From: Castanea sativa
Taxonomy: Eukaryota; Streptophyta; Magnoliopsida; Fagales; Fagaceae
NCBI RefSeq assembly: GCF_040712315.1
Contig: NC_134015.1
Coordinates: 16,005,095 to 16,069,094 of the forward strand
DNA: 64,000 nt
Direction of reading: 5' to 3'
Shown here piece by piece: positions 1 to 11,644 of this stretch (position 1 is its first letter; every line of letters begins with the position of its first letter). The notes under the pieces were generated by a model, which saw only the letters and a list, made by a program, of their open reading frames with translations, was not told the origin of the DNA and made no database searches. A program made the translations under genes and the position numbers.

Positions 1-955
1 AGGGATAGTGTTAAGGGGGAGGAGCCATTATAAAGCCGCTTTTGGGTTTTGTTTTCTTCTTTCTCTAGGGTTTTAGGCATACTTGGGCATTTCCATACCA
101 ACTCCATGGTACAACGTGCAGCTCACAATTTTCAATGTCCTAGGCTAGATTTGGCCTTTTCCTCTAGCAATCTTCTTCCATTTGGCTTTCCCTTTTAGCT
201 CCTTGTTACCCTATAGGCTTGAGTCTTGGTTGTGGGCTTTTGCATAGAGCCTGCAGTGCTAACTTTAGTTTCCTTGGGCTTGTGATGATTCTTGGGCTTC
301 ATTGTTTTAGGTAAATTATGACTAGCTCACGATTGAGAAATTGTCTTCACTTTCCATTCCAAGTAGGGGTGTCAAATGGGTGGGTTTGGGTTGTTAAATA
401 ATTGGGTTGGGTATATGAAACTCATTTATCTATTATTACCTATCTAATTAATTGCTTTTGATCCAAACCCAACTAACCTAATTATTTATGAGTAAACCCC
501 AACTCACACAATTACCCAATCAAAATTTTCCAAAATGTCTCTAAAACTTGAAAATGACCAAAAACACTCCTACAACACTCTAAAATTGCTAAAATACCTA
601 AAACCATAAAATGACCAAAATCACCTCTGAATTTAAAAAATGACTGAAATACGCACTGAAATCTAAAAATGACCAAAAATGCTCATCAACTTTAAAAGTG
701 ACAAAAATATCTTTAGAAACCTAAAAATAACAAAATATCTCTAAAACCAATAAAATGACCAAAATACCCCTATTTCCAAGGGTCTTGTAGGTGGCTTGAC
801 TCACCATTAGCATAAAAGTTCCCAAGGTTGGTTTCCCTGCCATAAATTTCGCTTCTCACGAATGTCATCAAGGGATTAGAATATAGTACAATACCTATAA
901 TTCATCTACTTCTCTATGGTAACATTTTTTACCTTAGAGGAAGGGCTAAAAGCCA

Positions 956-956
<1 letters not shown>

Positions 957-1000
<44 letters not shown>
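957..1000. repeat. (CT)n microsatellite
   Basis: An uninterrupted run of CT dinucleotides. The same run is at about 37312-37351 in the partner block, slightly shorter. The short reading frame across it is low-complexity and not a gene. Confidence 0.9.
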
Positions 1001-1003
<3 letters not shown>

Positions 1004-2735
1004 CTCAAACCAACCAAAACTTCAAAGCTTTATATCCTTATGAGTCCTTTTCTTCTTCTCCCTCCGATAAAAAACCATGCCTATCTCCCTCCATTCACTC
1101 CTTTCCTTCTTCTCATTTCTCCAAGCCCCTAAAACCCTTATGAGGACTAGCTCCTACCTTCTTCCCAAAAACCCCTAGATTCTAACCTTTATTGAAGAAA
1201 ATATATGTTCAATCTTCCAGCTTAAGTGGTAAGCATACAGCATGCAGTTGGTTCATGGAAAATAAAAAGAGGTAGTTGTGTGGGTAGGAAAAGAGGTAGT
1301 AGTGATGTACATCATTAGTGTAATTGGTGCAGCGATGTGTAACACAGAGTGGCCATCACAATGTTCAAGGGCAACTGCCGTCCCAATGTGCATCTAACAA
1401 GGTGCATTTCATCATCGCAGAGAAACTCAAGATCCAATAGTTACAACAAGGTGGAAAAGTGAAGGTATGGAGAAGACCTAAGGATGAGTCAATGCCACAT
1501 CACGAATCAAATAATCGATACAAAATCAAATGATGATGTAATTAGTGTACAACGTGATCTATATTAGTAGGTAGTTTCTATTATGTAACTAACTCCCTAA
1601 AAATCTAGGGAGGTAGTTATTTTTTTGTGTTTTGGCATTAGATTGTATATAAAGATAATATTCACATTAGATTCATTTCATTCATTCATAATCAATAAGA
1701 GACCAATTTTTATTTAGAGAGAGAGTCTAGAGAATTTTTACAACTAGCATGGATTACGACCCATTGTATAGAAACCCAGGCCTCCAAAAACCGTAGAAAA
1801 TCATAGTATGATACCTCTAGAAGGTCTATTCTCAAGAAAACCTTCAACCAAGAGCAAGTTATGTTCAACTGCAACCATCTTTGATGATCCCATTGCTAGT
1901 GAATTATGGTTGTGGAGGGATGGGGGAGTCCTGGTTTATGCCTTGAATTTGGAGAAGAGCAGGGTTCTGCCCGGTCCATGGTTTTCAAGCACGGTTAGTC
2001 GAGTGACTTCCTTCTTCTTTTTTAGCTGTTTTCATGATCTGGGTCTTTCCTATTACTGAATTCTGATGTGGGTTTTCCAATGATTTGTGAATTTTGGAGG
2101 GGATGGTTGAGTTGGTGAATGTATGTGAAATTTGGGAATGTGGCTTCATGCATTTTTTGGGTTCTTGTATAGTTCAAAAAGTTTCAATATTATTTATTGT
2201 TTCATTGTTGAGAATGTGTGCAAAACAGAAGAAAATGGAAAATGGAAAATGGAATTTCAGTCTTATCAAAATGTTCAACTTGTTCCAGTGGAGACTCTAG
2301 GAATTTTTGAAGGGGTTCTTCAAGAAGCTAAGTTACACAATCTTGGAAAAAAAAGAGAAATTCATATATTGATAACAACAACAATAAAAAAAATGCAAAT
2401 AACAGAAAACTTGACAACAATTTCTACGAGTTTTCATATTTTTTTTCTAAATCGTTGCACTAGAGTTCCTCATGATTAATACTACAAGCTACATCTCTTT
2501 CAGTATACACAACCAAGCAATATTATAATTTTTTGGGCTTGCTATGTTATAATTTTTTTTTCAGACTTTAGTTCATTTTTTTTTTTTGGGCTTTTTCTTT
2601 TTGCTTGAAAGCCCTAATATATTGTTAAGTAGAACAAATTATGGAGCAAAATTTAATTTTATTGGGGATAAAAAAAATTGAGGGTGTTCCCAAATTTTTT
2701 TTTGAAAAGTAGACAAATATAAAATATAAAATTAT

Positions 2736-2769
<34 letters not shown>

Positions 2770-3177
2770 AAATTTCAGGTCAAGGTGGTCTTGTGATCAC
2801 CTTGGCCTTCAAGTGCCGCCACCCTTAACTTGGTCAAACAAGAACAAAAAGTCTTATGGTATTCAATCTATGTTTAAGTCTGAGCTTTATAAATTTATTT
2901 GAGAGCGAGGACATGTGGTTCTGAATTTATTTTATATATGTAATGTGTTGTTCTCATTTTCTCTTCACCATTTGGAGCCCATTGTGCCTAAGGGCTACAC
3001 ATTGAGAGTTAGTCCTCTCCCTTCCCTTTACAAACACCATTCCTAATCCTCAATACTAGGTATGCCATGATCCTATAATGATTAACTACAATAACATTAT
3101 CCTGTTGAACTACTGTTCTATGGAAGGTTAATACTTGATGTTGTGTTCTTGTCAACTTTTTTGTACTCTTGGTAGTT

Positions 3178-3717
3178 TTTTTTCAATAAGTAATAAGTTT
3201 TATTGATGAGAAAAAATGAGAGAGAGAGAAAAAAAAAAAAAACTAATCCATCAAGTATACTATGGGTTATACTAGATAAACACACAATTAAGTCAAGAGT
3301 TTACAATGACCCATAAATTCTAATACATTATAGAAAAGGGTGTGCTCCCGTTGCCATGATCCATTCCATCAATGTTCTGAAACCTGTAACTTCCCTTCTA
3401 GGATAGTTTGCTCACAACCCTCAAAAAACTTGAGAATATCTCTCATGCCAAATACACCACATCAAACAATGAGAGATAGCCTTCCATATAGCTCTGTTTC
3501 CATGTCTTCCAAAACGGCCTTGCCAGGACTAGTAAACCTACAACATCCTTGGGTATTACACACCCGCAGGTCTCTACATTGCCCAAAAACCATATTCCAT
3601 ATTTTTCTAGCCTTAAGGGCAATGCAAGAGCAAATGAGGCACCAAAACCCCGTCAACCTACACATACAACACCAACTAACCAAAATAATGTTTCTCTTCC
3701 TCGAACTTTTCCGTTAA
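3178..3717 (-). mobile_element. LINE (L1-type) 3' end remnant in duplicated block
   Basis: The minus strand encodes a broken zinc-binding reverse-transcriptase C-terminal (zf-RVT) segment: WCCMC followed by an ARKIWNMVFGQ-like stretch. It is then followed by a non-coding tail reading AATAAAA-TTATTACTTATTG towards lower coordinates, typical of plant L1 3' ends. It is frameshifted compared with the other copy at 39425-39975. Confidence 0.65.
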
Positions 3718-3819
3718 AATTTTTTAATTAGTAATTTACTTGAAGCAACTCGTGGTCTTTAATCCATGCACTTCACCTTCCACTGATTGTTGGGGAGGAG
3801 GCAGGTGCCATTTGCCATG

Positions 3820-4019
3820 NNNNNNNNNNNNNNNNNNNNNNNNNNNNNNNNNNNNNNNNNNNNNNNNNNNNNNNNNNNNNNNNNNNNNNNNNNNNNNNNN
3901 NNNNNNNNNNNNNNNNNNNNNNNNNNNNNNNNNNNNNNNNNNNNNNNNNNNNNNNNNNNNNNNNNNNNNNNNNNNNNNNNNNNNNNNNNNNNNNNNNNNN
4001 NNNNNNNNNNNNNNNNNNN
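3820..4019. other. Assembly gap (200 N)
   Basis: Exactly 200 unknown bases, a conventional placeholder size. The sequence to the left ends at the same base where the partner block continues (40073), so the true continuation of copy 1 is unknown. Reading frames crossing it are meaningless. Confidence 1.
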
Positions 4020-5815
4020 TTATTTATTATATGATCTATAAAGCTTATATTTAATATATAATTTTAAAACTACAAAAAATTTCAATTTAAACAATTTTGG
4101 TTGATGAAATAGCAATTGGTCTTATAATTTTTTAGAAATTTTGTAAGTATTGAAGCGATATAAGAAGAAGATATAATCTAATGGCATAATTAATACTTTA
4201 AAATTCCCCAATAAAAATATATTAGGTAAGGTCAGAAAGCCTAATGCTACAAACCAATCTTATAACTAAACTTTGTCCTTCCTTTTCAATTTATACTTTA
4301 AAGTTAGCTACTCAAAGTTTTTTTTTTCCCACATTAATCTTATTGTTTTCAACTATATTTCAATTCTATTATAAACTCATTACATGTGAAGCTATTAATG
4401 GAATAATGTTAAACAAAATGACACCATTTGACTTGGATTAATAATGTTCATATATTAAGCATATGTGTTGAAATAATTAGCCTGGCATCTTTTAATTTAA
4501 TAGTTTATATTAATGAGATATCACTGTAAATGAGTTTCTGATTGGAGTGGAAATGTTTTTGAAATTTAATATTTAATTTAAAATCACCATTAAATTGCAG
4601 ATTTAAATATAGTTGTCAATGTCATACAATATGTGGTACATATTCTTTTTTTTTGGCTACCGGTACATATTGTATTGTATGCAAATAATTTTATATATCG
4701 TAAGTATGCATGAATAATACAATAAATAGGTATGTATCATATGTTAATGAAAATAGTCATTAGTTACATATCTTCCAATTTTATAATAAATATACCATTA
4801 GATATGAATATTATTTATAAATTTTTTTTCATACATTTTATATAATGTTTTGTATTGTGCGATACACGATACATAAAAATCTAAAAAAAGAGAAAAAAGA
4901 GAAAAAGATTTTTGTAATATTCACGTTTTGACAACTATGGCTTAAATTTAATTTGCTATTAACCTTTTTGTCCCTATCTTTTCTTTTTGTCATTTTTTAA
5001 TTCAAGTTGGAAGAAGAAATGGATTAAAAGTTTCGTAGGCTTATAAACCCACCACAAAAGGATATTAATTCGTAATAGATTACTCCAATTCTCAAAATTG
5101 CTTAAGCCCATAGAGCGGAAATATGGGAAATTCTTAGATTTTAGCAAATATTGGGTCTTTGGTTATCATATAATTTATAAGATGTCATTACAATATGGTA
5201 ATTCTATAAGATCAATAGGAGTATACACTGCTACCAATGTGAACCTTGTAGAAATAAATTGATTTTTATTTTTAATGTTTTTGATAGATGTACATTCAAA
5301 GTTCTAAATCATCTATCTCCTTCCAGTCTCATTGTTATAACTAATTATATAAAATAAAAAATAATTAAAAAATTTACACTTCCAACCCTTTTATAAAATA
5401 TATTATGTATGCAAATTACGACATGGCATAAGTGTCCATTTGGCTTGAGTTTATTTACTCATCTTTTAACTTTCAAGTGTATAATTTTTTAAAGCCTAAC
5501 TTTTTTTTTCACTTTGTTCTAACTGTATTATATACCTTTCTAGTATATTTTTTAACAAAAAATTTTCAACATAAAGTTAGATAAAATTGTTCTCAAACAA
5601 ACACTAAGTGTCTCATCAATCTCTTCAAAAGTTTTTAGTCTTTCTTTTTCTAACCTCATTGGTTCAAAATACAATTATATCTAGATAAAATAAACTTTAA
5701 AAAAAAGAAGTGAATATATGAGTGGGTTTTTTTTTTTTTTTTGTGTGTGTGGAGAAGAAGTGTATATATGAGCTAAAGATTAGAATATCTATTTTAAAAA
5801 ACAAAGAATAAGATA
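4020..5815. other. AT-rich intergenic region
   Basis: No convincing coding frame on either strand. It contains one MITE candidate (4609-4938) and poly-T or poly-A tracts (for example 5729-5742). The end at about 5820 is where PPR promoter motifs begin. Confidence 0.6.
4609..4938. mobile_element. MITE candidate with 11-bp terminal inverted repeats
   Basis: The ends ATAGTTGTCAA (4609-4619) and TTGACAACTAT (4928-4938) are perfect inverted repeats, 330 bp apart. The interior is AT-rich, rich in TACATAT and ATACAATA palindromic words, and without an ORF. Flanks share only a loose TTTAAAT / CTTAAAT, so the target duplication and superfamily are unclear. Confidence 0.5.
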
Positions 5816-5819
5816 ATCA

Positions 5820-5960
5820 GCTGGGCCATCCGTTGGACTCTAATAACGTGATTCAGTTCAGCCCAAAATGGGAAACCCAACCCCAATCAGAATAGTTAGA
5901 CCCGACTCTCTGAGGAAATTTTAGGGCTTTCTCCAGTTGGATCTAGGGTTTTGATCTTTA
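5820..5960 (+). promoter_or_regulatory. Promoter and 5' leader of the PPR gene
   Basis: TGGGCC at 5822-5827 and GCCCAA at 5860-5865 are site II-type elements, followed by a telo-box-like CTAGGGTTT at 5943-5951. Such pairs are common upstream of plant nuclear genes for organelle and translation proteins, which suits an organellar PPR. A strong splice donor (ATTG/GTAAGT at 6049) and an acceptor (TTTTGCAG ending 6179) suggest a 5' UTR intron. The transcription start cannot be fixed from sequence. Confidence 0.5.
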
Positions 5961-6048
5961 TTCCTCTTTTTCAAGATAATCTAAACCCCTTATTGAAATT
6001 ATAAGGCTTTGATCATTATTCTTCTTTCACACAGTTCAGTATCAATTG

Positions 6049-6179
6049 GTAAGTTTTACTTTCTTTCTTTCTTTCTTTTTCCTCTCTTTTCATAGAAAGC
6101 ATGTGCTTATGTTTGAGCTCGAATTTGGTATAATTTCTTAGCATTTGAGTTTGATCATACTTTCCCTTTGATTTTGCAG
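6049..6179 (+). other. Probable 5' UTR intron of the PPR gene
   Basis: Donor GTAAGT and a T-rich tract ending in GATTTTGCAG delimit a 131-bp intron in the leader. About 1.1 kb of non-coding sequence follows before the ATG at 7332, so a longer or alternative intron is also possible. No ORF of note lies in 6180-7331. Confidence 0.35.
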
Positions 6180-7331
6180 CTAATCCATTTCTTTAAAAGT
6201 TTAATAGTACAATTTATTTGATGAAACAAGGATTTTTCTACACTTAGTATAATGCTTATGTGGTGGTGACTTATGATTGGGGGTTTAATATCATTTCTTG
6301 GTTACATTAGCTTGATACTGTATTTAAGTTTTACAGAATTAAAGATACTGTTTTTGTTTTAGACCAGATAAGTAATTATCATTATAAATGTATGTTCATT
6401 GAAATTCTGGGAATGTAGGTTTTGGGGACCCTGATGTGATTTCTACTGGGAAATGGGTGTGGATCAGGATTGTTTTAATTAGAACATGTAGAATTAGAGA
6501 ATTTGTCAAAATTCTTGAAGCTACAGCTGAAATCAGATTTTGTGTGTGAATTTGATAGGATTCTGTTTGGGTGCTTTAAAATGGAGCAATGTACAATGAT
6601 TTCTATAGAATGTCTGTGTACACCTGTTCATGTTATGCAAGCATTCTGCATAGTTTGTGTTTGATGGGAAAACCGTTTTGAAAAAATGTAATAACTCATG
6701 TTAAAGTGGGAGAAGCCTTCAATGCATATTTAAAGTTGGATTTCTTAGTTGGTATTCATTAACCAACCGTTTTGATACCCAATATGGTCCTGGGGTCAGA
6801 AATGATTTCCGCTTCCTTTTCAAATTGATTTTTCATATCAGATTGTAGTGAGCATTTTTACTGTTCATGGTGGAGCTCTGATGTTTTCATCTCAAGCACG
6901 AGGATGGGTTCCTGAGAATTGAGAAAGCTATGTGCATTGTATTAACGTGCAGACTTTTAACCTTTAAAGCTTCAACAAGGAAGTGAAAGTGGCTGAATAA
7001 ATGGAGCTCTTCAGGGTCATAGAGAAAAAGTATGCTCTTCTGGCTATTTAGGTGGTGACAATTTCAGTATTAAAGATATTATTGGTCATTTTAAAGCTGG
7101 GGACTCTACAATCTGCATGATTGCTTTCCATTTGGTCCCAAAAAAATTTTCATGTTGATAGAAATATGGTCATCATTGTAGAAAAATTTATTTGTAATAG
7201 TCAACACTGCTATATTTTAGCAATTGATCCAAAAAACAAAGGGTGATATTTTATACTATTTTGAATATAAAACAAAACTATTCTGTTCCCAGCACATATA
7301 GAGCTTTTTAGTATTCGCTGAATGCTTATTT

Positions 7332-9284
7332 ATGCATCGGTGTGGCCGAGGTATTCGCTTTCTTAGTTCATCTTCAAACACCCGGATCAACTGGGATCCA
7401 ACTGTATCACTTGAACTCAATCACCCTACCCTTATTTTGCTTGAGAAATGTTGCATAAGGGATCATTTCAAGCAGATATTGGGCCAGATGATGAGGACCA
7501 ATCTCATTGGGCAAACATTTTCCATGAGCAGGCTCCTCTTATACTCAGCAATCTCACATCCTGAAAATCTAGACATGGCCCTCCTCCTTTTCAACAATTA
7601 TACTCCACATCCAAATCTCTACATTTACAACACCATGATCAACGCCTTATCGTTCTTGACGAATCAGTCATTTGCTATCTATAATTCAATGCTCCAGTCA
7701 GGTATATACCCAGATAAACACACTCTGCTTTACCTGCTCCAAGCCTCCAAATGTATATTAGAAGTAAAACAGATCCACTGTCATGCTGTTGTGTTGGGTT
7801 TGTTGTCTTATGGTTATCTGCAAAACTCCCTGATCAAAATGTATTTGGAGAATGGACTTGAGGGGCTTGCACATCAGGTGTTCCAGCATATGCCTGTATT
7901 AGATGCTGTCTCATTTAATGTTATGATTGTTGGTTATGCTAAAAGGGGATGCAGTTTAGAAGCACTAGAACTATTTCGTGAAATGTTGGTCTCAGGTCTT
8001 GAACCTGATGACTTTACTATTGTAGGTCTTCTTGTGTCTTGTGGGCAGCTAGGAAATGCAAAATTGGGGAAGTCTGTTCATGCATGGATTGAGCAGAGGA
8101 AGTCCAATAGTTCTTCAAATTTGATCTTGGGCAATGCTCTACTTGATATGTACGTCAAATGCAAGAAATTGGAGTTTGCTCAAAGAATATTTTATGCTTT
8201 AGTGAAAAAGGATACCATTTCATGGAACACCATGATTGCAGGATATGCCAAGGTTGGGGAATTGGACCTTGCCCACACTTTTTTCGATCAAATGCCTGGG
8301 AGGAATCTTTTTTCTTGGAATTCTTTAATTTCTGGCTATTCCCAGAAGGGTGACTATATGATGGTGATGAGTTTATTCAGCAGCATGGTTGTAACTAATG
8401 TTATGCCTGACAATGTCACAATGGCAATCTTGGTCCATGCTGCAGCAGAAATAGGAGGACTGGACCAAGGGAAATTGATACACAGCCGGGTGGTTAGGAT
8501 GCAGATGAAAGTAGATGCGTTTTTGGGTTCAGCATTAATAGACATGTACTGCAAGTGTGGGAGTATTGAAATAGCTTTCATGGTTTTCAGGGGGCTAACC
8601 AAAAAGGATGTTAATGTATGGACTACCATGATTACCGGATTTGCATTCCATGGTTATGGAAGCAAAGCTCTTGAATTATTCTCTGAGATGCAAGGGGATG
8701 TAATGCCGAATAATGTGACTTTTGTTGCAATTCTTACTGCTTGCAGTCATAGTGGACTTGTGGATGAAGGGATCAAAATATTCAATAGCATGAAGGAAAA
8801 ATATTGTATTGAACCTGGAATCGAGCATTATGGGTGTTTGGTGGATCTATATGCACGATCAGGGAGGCTGGCTGAAGCAGAAGAAGTGGTTGACAACATG
8901 CCAATGAAACCAAGTCGATCCATATGGGGATCAATTGTGGGTGCTTGTAGAGCTCATGGAAACATGGAACTTGCAGAGAGAGCTTTGAGAGAGTTACTAA
9001 AGTTAGAACCTGAGGAACCAGGTGGATATGTTTTGTTGTCCAACATATATTCTACCTGGGGAAGATGGAGTTGTTCAGACAAGATTAGGGAACACATGGA
9101 AAGGAGGGGAGTAAAGAAGACTGCTGGTCGCAGCAGTGTGGTTATTGATGGAGCTTTTCATGATTTTGTGGCTGCAGATAAGCAGCATCCAAGATGGGAA
9201 GAGATTCAGTCCATATTGAATTGCATGAAAAGTGAAATGACCTCCAGCCCTTATTTTTCATTCTTCTTGCAAATGTTACTATAG
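7332..9284 (+). CDS. PLS-class pentatricopeptide repeat protein, E/E+ subgroup
   Basis: A single-exon 650-residue protein, as usual for plant PPR genes. The N-terminus is rich in Arg and Ser and poor in acidic residues (residues 1-20), suggesting organelle import, probably mitochondrial. PPR motifs run from about residue 95 to 510. Clear examples are YNTMINALS, FNVMIVGYAKRG, WNTMIAGYAKVGE, WNSLISGYSQKGD and WTTMITGFAFHG, with P, L and S spacing. From about 520 come the E and E+ motifs (WGSIVGACRAHGN, YVLLSNIYSTWGRW, then DFVAADKQHP). No DYW deaminase follows, so if it edits RNA it would need a DYW partner in trans. The family binds organellar transcripts; the target cannot be told here. It lies tail to tail with MED14, as I recall for At3g04750/At3g04740. 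The ATG at 7332 is the first in frame. No lesions seen. Confidence 0.92.
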   Translation: MHRCGRGIRFLSSSSNTRINWDPTVSLELNHPTLILLEKCCIRDHFKQILGQMMRTNLIGQTFSMSRLLLYSAISHPENLDMALLLFNNYTPHPNLYIYNTMINALSFLTNQSFAIYNSMLQSGIYPDKHTLLYLLQASKCILEVKQIHCHAVVLGLLSYGYLQNSLIKMYLENGLEGLAHQVFQHMPVLDAVSFNVMIVGYAKRGCSLEALELFREMLVSGLEPDDFTIVGLLVSCGQLGNAKLGKSVHAWIEQRKSNSSSNLILGNALLDMYVKCKKLEFAQRIFYALVKKDTISWNTMIAGYAKVGELDLAHTFFDQMPGRNLFSWNSLISGYSQKGDYMMVMSLFSSMVVTNVMPDNVTMAILVHAAAEIGGLDQGKLIHSRVVRMQMKVDAFLGSALIDMYCKCGSIEIAFMVFRGLTKKDVNVWTTMITGFAFHGYGSKALELFSEMQGDVMPNNVTFVAILTACSHSGLVDEGIKIFNSMKEKYCIEPGIEHYGCLVDLYARSGRLAEAEEVVDNMPMKPSRSIWGSIVGACRAHGNMELAERALRELLKLEPEEPGGYVLLSNIYSTWGRWSCSDKIREHMERRGVKKTAGRSSVVIDGAFHDFVAADKQHPRWEEIQSILNCMKSEMTSSPYFSFFLQMLL

Positions 9285-11644
9285 ACCTATGTTGATTTCC
9301 TTTTGAGGCCTGACACTTGCTTTTTTACTTTGACGACAGTGATGCAGATATGGAATATTTTTAGTTTGCTGGTTATGTGAAATTAACTTCTTGTATGCTG
9401 TTCTTCTAGTATTTTCTCTTTACTGTGCGTCTTACTAATTCTCTTCAAGGAATTTTCCTAGTGGGCATTTGTTTTGCATATAATTTCATATAGAGCCTAG
9501 CCAAAAAATATTTACTGGCTTAGCATTGCTGTTTGTTCATCACTGTATTTCCATTTTATATTATTGCATTTGTTGGGATGGTGAACATGTCAGTCTAAGC
9601 TGGAGGGAAGTACACAGAGTAGGCAACAGGTTTGACAAACCTAATGCAGCATATTATGGCACTAGCAGATGGTTTCCATGCTGACAGTCCTCAGGGAGAC
9701 TCATTTTCCTGTGTATGAGTGAAGGTAGTCTTGAATGCTATGTGACTCATATTTTGGTATCACTTATTCGTCTTTTGACTGCTCATGGTCAGGTGTTCTT
9801 TTAAACAATGAATTTCTATGTAGTTACAGTTTTGTTAGGTCTTCTTACCCAAAATAAATGCTTTGTAACTGAATGTTATAATGCTCAGATTTGGACTATT
9901 TGTGCCTTATGGGCAGAAAATGGTTGAGCAACCATTATATATGATATACACACTAATTGTTCTCCTGCGCCAGTGGATGGCTAGATATGAAGGCAAAATC
10001 ATGTGATATGCATAGTTGCATGCTTTTCTAAAATTTCCAACGTACTCTCTTTGGGGTGGGGATTACAATACAATTGTATCCCCGAATCGAAGGCCATGGG
10101 CTGATCACCAAGAACTATTGAACCTCCCTCCTTTTGGGGAGAGGCAGGAAGTGCTAGTCAACCCACAGGCCGATGACTGCTGACATGAATCAGAAGTTTC
10201 TTATAGTTCCCTTAATACCAATTTTTCAAATAGTTTCATACTTCCATTGTACACATGCGCATGTACACCCATATTTATTTTGTTTTATATGCGCATAATT
10301 CATGACCTTACTTCTACCCCCATTTTTTGAAGGAAGGCCTTTTGAGCCATCATTGGTCTATGTATGATGCTGTGGTATGGCTTCCAAGTAATGAACCCAA
10401 TTACCCAATGAATGACTAAAATATACTTGCTATAGTTTTTGTTATTGTTTTATTATTTGCTAAGAACTTGTTATATGAATTAATGATGCTTCTTTTCGTT
10501 CATTTCAGGTGTGGCTCAACCTAACTACTTGGCAAGCTAGCTAGGCCAGCTTTGAGCATAAAGAGCAATGTTGAGAGGCTGAAGGGTGTAAATACGTTAA
10601 TATTTGCTAAGTTGAAAGGTTTCTGTTGTCAGTGTCTTTCTTAAGAGTGCATCTGAAATCCATTACTAATTATTAAGTAAATCGTATGATTATTAAATGG
10701 ATTACAAGTAAATCTTTTGAACTGCCACCTAACAATTTGAAAGGATTTCTTCCAAACGATATTGAAGAAAATTCTCGATTAAAAAGATTGAAGGATATCA
10801 AAACCCATCAAGGCAAACGTTACCTAGGATCCTTATATACTGCAATTTGGTTTTTATAGTGAACATGATCACATTTCTCCTTACATTGATCATTTCCCTA
10901 ACCAATATTTCATTCAGTGCTTTTGGCACTCCACAACGTTGAGAAAGTGAACAAGTTCACACCCTTGTATATATATTATAAAAATCATTCTCCTACAATA
11001 CAGTACAAGTCTTAAAGTCAGATTTGATGGATTTTCTAGTCGAGGTAGAACACTGAGTAAAGGCATCTTAGGTTTTAACTTTTTTGCTAACAAGGACTCT
11101 AAAGTCCACAATGAAGTCCTTGACTGAAATTGTAATCAGAGGTTAATTATCCTTGAATTGCTTTTAGAGAAAATGAGCATCCTTAAAAGTGTCCCATAGG
11201 GGTATACAACTCCAGCTGAAACAAATTTTTTACAAAGTTCGTATCTAATATGTCTAGTGTGACCTGTACAAGGAAAAACCACTGCCCCAAAATTATGTTA
11301 CCAATTATAAAATATACTAATCTTCAAAAACATTTTACACCCTAATTATCAGATGATCTACGTCCAAAAACATCATCCGCCCTACTTATGATAGGTCTAA
11401 GTCAGCTCTGTCAATCTCCCCCCGCCTGCAAGCTCTGTGAGTTCATCATTCAAACATCTTTAATCACGTTTTACCCAGACTCTATTCACCCATTACTGCA
11501 AGTCCCCTCCATCGACTCAATTGCATTACTTAAGAATAGAAGAAAGCACATTCCATGACATATCTATACAGGACCCCCAAGAGACTCGCTGGCAAATACC
11601 AATATTTCAGAACCATATATTGCTACTGACAGTGTGCCAATTAA
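9285..11644. other. Convergent 3' flanks of the PPR gene and MED14
   Basis: No coding frame is supported. The left part holds the PPR 3' UTR. A possible acceptor (TTCATTTCAG, about 10500-10509) followed by a GC-richer stretch could be an alternative 3' UTR exon. The right part, from 11644 down to about 11300, should be the MED14 3' UTR. A patch at 10060-10190 resembles a decayed SINE but no ends are visible. Confidence 0.5.

Larger units (their letters stand above)
1..3819. repeat. Large duplicated block, copy 1 (partner at 36378-40073)
   Basis: This stretch matches 36378-40073 from its first base to the N gap: same order, same CT microsatellite, same TA run, same LINE tail. Copy 1 is 3819 bases and copy 2 is 3696. 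By eye the differences are mostly one- to few-base indels, with some scrambled patches (for example near 100-150 and 1540-1560) rather than clean substitutions. The left edge lies outside the window and the right edge is the gap. There is no intact gene; the only recognisable coding remnant is a LINE zinc-binding domain near the right end. It could be a true segmental duplication or a poorly polished second haplotype. Confidence 0.9.

Noticed and set aside
365..780. hAT-like start TAGGGGTGTCAAATGGGTGG
   Set aside because: Looks like a hAT terminal repeat, but no matching right end or target duplication was found in either copy of the block.
916..1143. 75-residue reading frame rich in Leu-Ser
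   Set aside because: Created by the CT microsatellite; the partner block does not keep the frame.
2094..2479. Reading frames in the duplicated block repeated at 38373-38686
   Set aside because: Similar because of the duplication, but frames break at different indels and no known domain is seen.
10060..10190. Possible SINE or tRNA-like sequence
   Set aside because: No paired box A/box B, no cloverleaf and no flanking duplication could be seen.
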